8,801 bases of DNA from an uncultured Leptospiraceae bacterium (GTDB taxonomy: Bacteria; Spirochaetota; Leptospiria; Leptospirales; Leptospiraceae), in contig CALDSP010000177.1 of the NCBI GenBank assembly GCA_937924465.1, positions 1 through 8,801 on the forward strand, written 5' to 3'. Below the pieces are notes generated by a model. The model was not told the DNA's origin, made no database searches, and saw nothing but the letters and a program-made list of their open reading frames with translations. This document shows, piece after piece, positions 6,257 through 8,801 of this stretch; the first letter of the stretch is position 1; each line of letters opens with the position of its first letter. Both the position numbers and the translations under genes were made by a program.

Positions 6257-7251
6257 TCTGTATTTACTCCTTTGTGATGTTTAAAATATTCTGGTAAAGA
6301 AAATAAGATTGAAAACGTTAGAATGATTGCAATTATACTTAGAGATACAAAAATAGAAATATGTAGCTCTTGATTGAATATATGTTTTCCAATGAGAGGA
6401 ATAAGCATTTTGATTCCAATAAAACCTAAAATAATAGCAACTCCCGTTTTTAGATAAATAAACAATTCCATGATTCCACTAATCATAAAAAATAAAGCTC
6501 TAAGTCCTAAAATAGCAAAAATATTAGAAGTGTAAATAATAAAAGCATTTTGGCTAATAGATAAAACGGCTGGAATAGAATCAAAGGCAAAAAGAATATC
6601 ACTAATCTCTATGAGAATGAGCACAACTAAAAGAGGAGTAGCAAATAACTTTCCCTCTTTACGGATGAAAAAATGACTTCCATGATATTGTTGAGAAATA
6701 GGAAGTATTTTTTTAATAATTTGAATAGTTCGACTTTTTTCAGGATCAAATTCTTCTTGAGAATCTTCTTTATGTAAAAAAATTTTTATAGAAGTGTAGA
6801 TTAGAAAAACTCCAAAAATATAAAGAATCCAATTAAACTTAGAAACTAGTGCAGTTCCACTAAAGATCATAATCCCGCGTAAAATTAGGGCTCCTAAAAT
6901 TCCCCATTTCAGGATTCTAGGTTGTTGTTCCAAACTTATATTGTACTTTTGGAAAATCATTATAAACACAAACAAATTATCTACAGAAAGAGATTTCTCT
7001 AAAAGATAAGCAGCAATGTATTCCATTGTTAAAATGGAGCTTTTTTGAGGATCAGTAGGATCCGTATCATAGAAGTAAATAAACCCTGCAAATATAAATG
7101 CTATTACAATCCAGATAATTGTCCATCTAAGAGCTTTTTTGAAGGTCATAGGTTGATTTTTAATTTTTTGAAAAGCCCCTAAATCAATACTCAACATGAG
7201 GAAAACTAACAGAGCAAATGCAACTAATAAAATAATTTCATGGTTGTTCAT
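6253..7251 (-). CDS. terC: TerC/Alx-family integral membrane protein (metal handling)
   Basis: This 332-residue inner-membrane protein has about nine hydrophobic helices (roughly 5-25, 41-60, 77-100, 115-134, 140-158, 205-222, 237-258, 262-285, 298-318). The family's acidic motifs are present: EKSLSVDNLFVF (85-96), EISDILFAFDSIPAVL (215-230) and TSNIFAILGLRALFF (241-255), with Glu85, Asp91, Asp218 and Asp224 inside membrane segments. TerC/Alx proteins are linked to tellurite resistance, manganese export and metal loading of exported enzymes; the metal here is inferred from the family. ATG 7251 is chosen because it puts the first helix close to the N-terminus. A TTG at 7269 is possible, and neither has a strong ribosome site. 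It heads an operon with the small protein (4-nt overlap) and the mutase. It is divergent from the response regulator gene, which might control it. No yybP-ykoY-like leader is evident. Confidence 0.92.
   Translation of the reverse strand: MNNHEIILLVAFALLVFLMLSIDLGAFQKIKNQPMTFKKALRWTIIWIVIAFIFAGFIYFYDTDPTDPQKSSILTMEYIAAYLLEKSLSVDNLFVFIMIFQKYNISLEQQPRILKWGILGALILRGIMIFSGTALVSKFNWILYIFGVFLIYTSIKIFLHKEDSQEEFDPEKSRTIQIIKKILPISQQYHGSHFFIRKEGKLFATPLLVVLILIEISDILFAFDSIPAVLSISQNAFIIYTSNIFAILGLRALFFMISGIMELFIYLKTGVAIILGFIGIKMLIPLIGKHIFNQELHISIFVSLSIIAIILTFSILFSLPEYFKHHKGVNTE
6267..6273 (-). promoter_or_regulatory. Ribosome binding site for the 102-residue protein, inside terC
   Basis: The minus strand reads AAAGGAG, 10 nt before ATG 6256 and within the last codons of terC. 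With the ATGA overlap it supports the small gene as real and translationally coupled. Confidence 0.7.
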
Positions 7252-7277
7252 CTTGGAATCCAAATGCAATACTTAAC

Positions 7278-7311
7278 TTAGAAAAGGTTTTTACAAGTTT
7301 TATTTTTCTAA
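7278..7311. repeat. 8-bp inverted repeat between divergent terC and regulator genes
   Basis: TTAGAAAA (7278-7285) and TTTTCTAA (7304-7311) are exact reverse complements with 18 nt between them. A further 7-bp pair, TACTTAA (7270-7276) and TTAAGTA (7335-7341), has a different centre. The position, between divergent promoters, suits an operator, but such AT-rich pairs arise easily by chance. Confidence 0.25.
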
Positions 7312-7369
7312 AAAATGTTTAAAATAAAATTAAATTAAGTACATATTTCCATTTTAGTGATTTTTCTTC

Positions 7370-7397
7370 TTGAATACCAATCTATTTTTTATATAAT
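7370..7397 (+). promoter_or_regulatory. Probable sigma-70-type promoter of the response regulator
   Basis: TTGAAT (7370-7375) as -35, a 16-nt spacer, and a perfect TATAAT (7392-7397) as -10. Transcription would begin near 7403-7405, only about 6-8 nt before ATG 7411. This explains why no ribosome site is seen, and it argues against a GTG start at 7357, which would lie upstream of the promoter. Confidence 0.5.
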
Positions 7398-7410
7398 AGA
7401 AATTACAATT

Positions 7411-8751
7411 ATGAATATTGTAGCAAAACCAAAAATTTTATTAATTGACGATGACGAACTAATACTAGAAAGTTTTCAGAGTTGTTTTGAATCCTTGGGT
7501 TATGAAGCAGATTGCGAGAGCAATCCAGAAAAAGCTTTAGAGAGAATTAAGTCGAACGAATATGATTTAATTTTTTTAGACCTAAAAATGGAACCAATTG
7601 ATGGCTATTTTGTTTTAAGTGAGATTAAAAAAACAAACCCATTCACAACCGTTATTATTATCTCTGGATTTGGAGAATTTGATGATGCAATTGAAGCAGT
7701 AGAAAAGGGAGCTTATCATATTATAAAAAAACCAATTGATTTTAAAGATCTACAATTCTTTACCAAAAAAGCTTGGGAATTTCATTTAATTAAAACTGAA
7801 CTTAGAAAACTAAAACAAGAACTAGGAGAAAAGTCAGTTCATTCAAATAAGTTCATTACAAAAAATCCTGAACTACTTAAAACCCTCGAACTCTTAAAAG
7901 AAATTGCTCAAAGTGATATTCCCGTTTTATTGCGTGGAGAGAGTGGAACGGGGAAAGAATTACTTGCTGAAATGATTCATGAAGCAAGTCACAGAAGAGA
8001 GTATCCTCTTATAAAAATAAATTTTGCCTCTATTCCAGAAGATTTCTTAGAAAGTGAACTGTTTGGATATACACAGGGGGTATTTCCAGAGGCTACTCAA
8101 GACAAACTAGGAAAATTAGAACTTGCAGATGGAGGAACTATATTCTTAGATGGGATCGGTGAAATTTCCACTAGCTTTCAAGCTAAACTTTTACAAGTTT
8201 TACAAACTAAAGAGTTCGAACCCCTAGGACAATTTAAAACCAAGAAGATAGATGTTCGTATTATTTCTGCTATAAATATAAACATTGAAGAGGCTATAAA
8301 AGAAAAAAGTTTTCGAGAAGATTTATACTATAGCTTGAAAGGAGTAGAGTTTGAAATTCCACCTTTACGAGATAGAGTAGAAGATATTCCTCTTTTAGTT
8401 GAATTTTTTATTCAAAAGTTTAAAAATCCCGACTTAGATGTAAAAATTAGCCAAGAAGCAATGCAACTTCTTAAAACTTATCGATGGAGTGGAAATGTTC
8501 GAGAATTACAAAATGTAATTCATAGAGCAGTTGTGCTTACCAAGAATGGACTTATTACATCTAAACAACTTCCTTTAGAAATACAAAATCGAAACATTCA
8601 CAATGAAGAGCTTGTAAGTCTAGAAGAACTGGAAAAAACTCACATAAAAAAAGTCTTACAAAAGACAAGTGATTACAAAGAGGCATCTCGAATTCTTGGG
8701 ATTGATTTAACCACACTTTGGAGAAAACGTAAAAAGTATCAAATTGATTAA
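7411..8751 (+). CDS. NtrC-type response regulator (receiver, AAA+, Fis HTH) with degenerate sigma-54 motifs
   Basis: This is a 446-residue cytoplasmic regulator. The receiver (about 7-120) has the acidic pair Asp13-Asp14, phospho-acceptor Asp57 in FLDLKM, Ser85 and Lys107 in KKP, and looks functional. A probable coiled-coil linker (124-142) leads to the AAA+ domain (about 148-376) with an intact Walker A GESGTGKE (176-183). The sigma-54 contact loop, normally GAFTGA, reads GVFPEA (223-228). Walker B reads FLDGIGE, with Gly248 in place of the catalytic Glu. Sensor I is AIN in place of ATN. In FREDLYYSL (301-309) the first finger Arg302 is kept and the second is Ser308. Sensor II GNVREL (361-366) is intact. 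The C-terminal Fis-type HTH (about 404-446) contains ASRILGIDLTTLWRKRKKY. ATG 7411 is chosen over GTG 7357 because the receiver then begins normally and a promoter lies between them. No partner kinase is in the window. Confidence 0.92.
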   Translation: MNIVAKPKILLIDDDELILESFQSCFESLGYEADCESNPEKALERIKSNEYDLIFLDLKMEPIDGYFVLSEIKKTNPFTTVIIISGFGEFDDAIEAVEKGAYHIIKKPIDFKDLQFFTKKAWEFHLIKTELRKLKQELGEKSVHSNKFITKNPELLKTLELLKEIAQSDIPVLLRGESGTGKELLAEMIHEASHRREYPLIKINFASIPEDFLESELFGYTQGVFPEATQDKLGKLELADGGTIFLDGIGEISTSFQAKLLQVLQTKEFEPLGQFKTKKIDVRIISAININIEEAIKEKSFREDLYYSLKGVEFEIPPLRDRVEDIPLLVEFFIQKFKNPDLDVKISQEAMQLLKTYRWSGNVRELQNVIHRAVVLTKNGLITSKQLPLEIQNRNIHNEELVSLEELEKTHIKKVLQKTSDYKEASRILGIDLTTLWRKRKKYQID

Positions 8752-8801
8752 GAGAAGAACTTTACTTGAATTTGAATATCCTCTAGTTTTTTTAATAAAT
8801 T

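Noticed and set aside
5935..6260. Cobalamin riboswitch ahead of the mutase
   Set aside because: The gap before the mutase is 13 nt and the upstream sequence is coding, so there is no room for a riboswitch leader.
7252..7300. Sigma-54 or sigma-70 promoter for terC on the minus strand
   Set aside because: A TTGCA occurs just upstream of terC, but the matching GG element at the required distance is absent. A TTGTAA has no good -10 at 15-18 nt. The terC promoter is left unassigned.
7357..7410. Upstream GTG start giving the regulator 18 more residues
   Set aside because: There is no ribosome site. The extra residues are hydrophobic and unlike a receiver N-terminus, and the likely promoter lies inside this stretch.
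8752..8801. Terminator after the response regulator
   Set aside because: There is a run of seven T residues near 8790, but only a 4-bp AGAG/CTCT pairing with a long loop before it. It is not convincing.

Overview
The window is AT-rich bacterial DNA (about one third G+C by eye) and densely coded, with no gene-free stretch over 300 bases. It holds nine protein genes in three transcription blocks plus one cut-off gene. There are no rRNA, tRNA, CRISPR, insertion-sequence or phage signatures. Clear AAGGAG-type ribosome sites and a short lipoprotein signal ending in Asn-Cys fit a Gram-negative with an outer membrane. I lean towards a Leptospira-like spirochaete over Bacteroidota, which rarely use Shine-Dalgarno sites, although the exbB-exbD-exbD-tonB-pstS order is also known from Bacteroidota. 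The assignment is inference.

Layout. (1) Positions 3-416, plus strand: the 3' end of an unrecognised gene that is open to the window edge. (2) Positions 426-3624, minus strand: a tight operon read exbB, exbD1, exbD2, tonB, pstS-like lipoprotein. Neighbouring genes overlap by 4 nt or lie 7-41 nt apart. A plausible promoter at 3681-3709 carries two 8-bp direct repeats around its -10 element. (3) Positions 3796-7251, minus strand: terC, a 102-residue exported/membrane protein and a full-length B12-dependent methylmalonyl-CoA mutase, ending at a hairpin at 3741-3765. (4) Positions 7411-8751, plus strand and divergent from terC: an NtrC-type response regulator (receiver, AAA+, Fis-type HTH).

How the genes work together. 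ExbB, the two ExbDs and TonB form the inner-membrane motor that powers outer-membrane active transporters. The PstS-like lipoprotein suggests that phosphate or a related oxyanion is one cargo, although no receptor or PstCAB permease is present here. TerC is a metal-handling membrane protein, and the mutase links succinyl-CoA and methylmalonyl-CoA. Why these two share a transcript is not clear from the sequence.

The most unusual item is the response regulator. Its receiver, Walker A and DNA-binding helices look intact, but the sigma-54 contact loop GAFTGA reads GVFPEA, the Walker B glutamate is glycine, and one of the two arginine-finger positions is serine. It is probably not a conventional sigma-54 activator. 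The rest of the window is conserved machinery, and I do not see an evident new multi-gene system.
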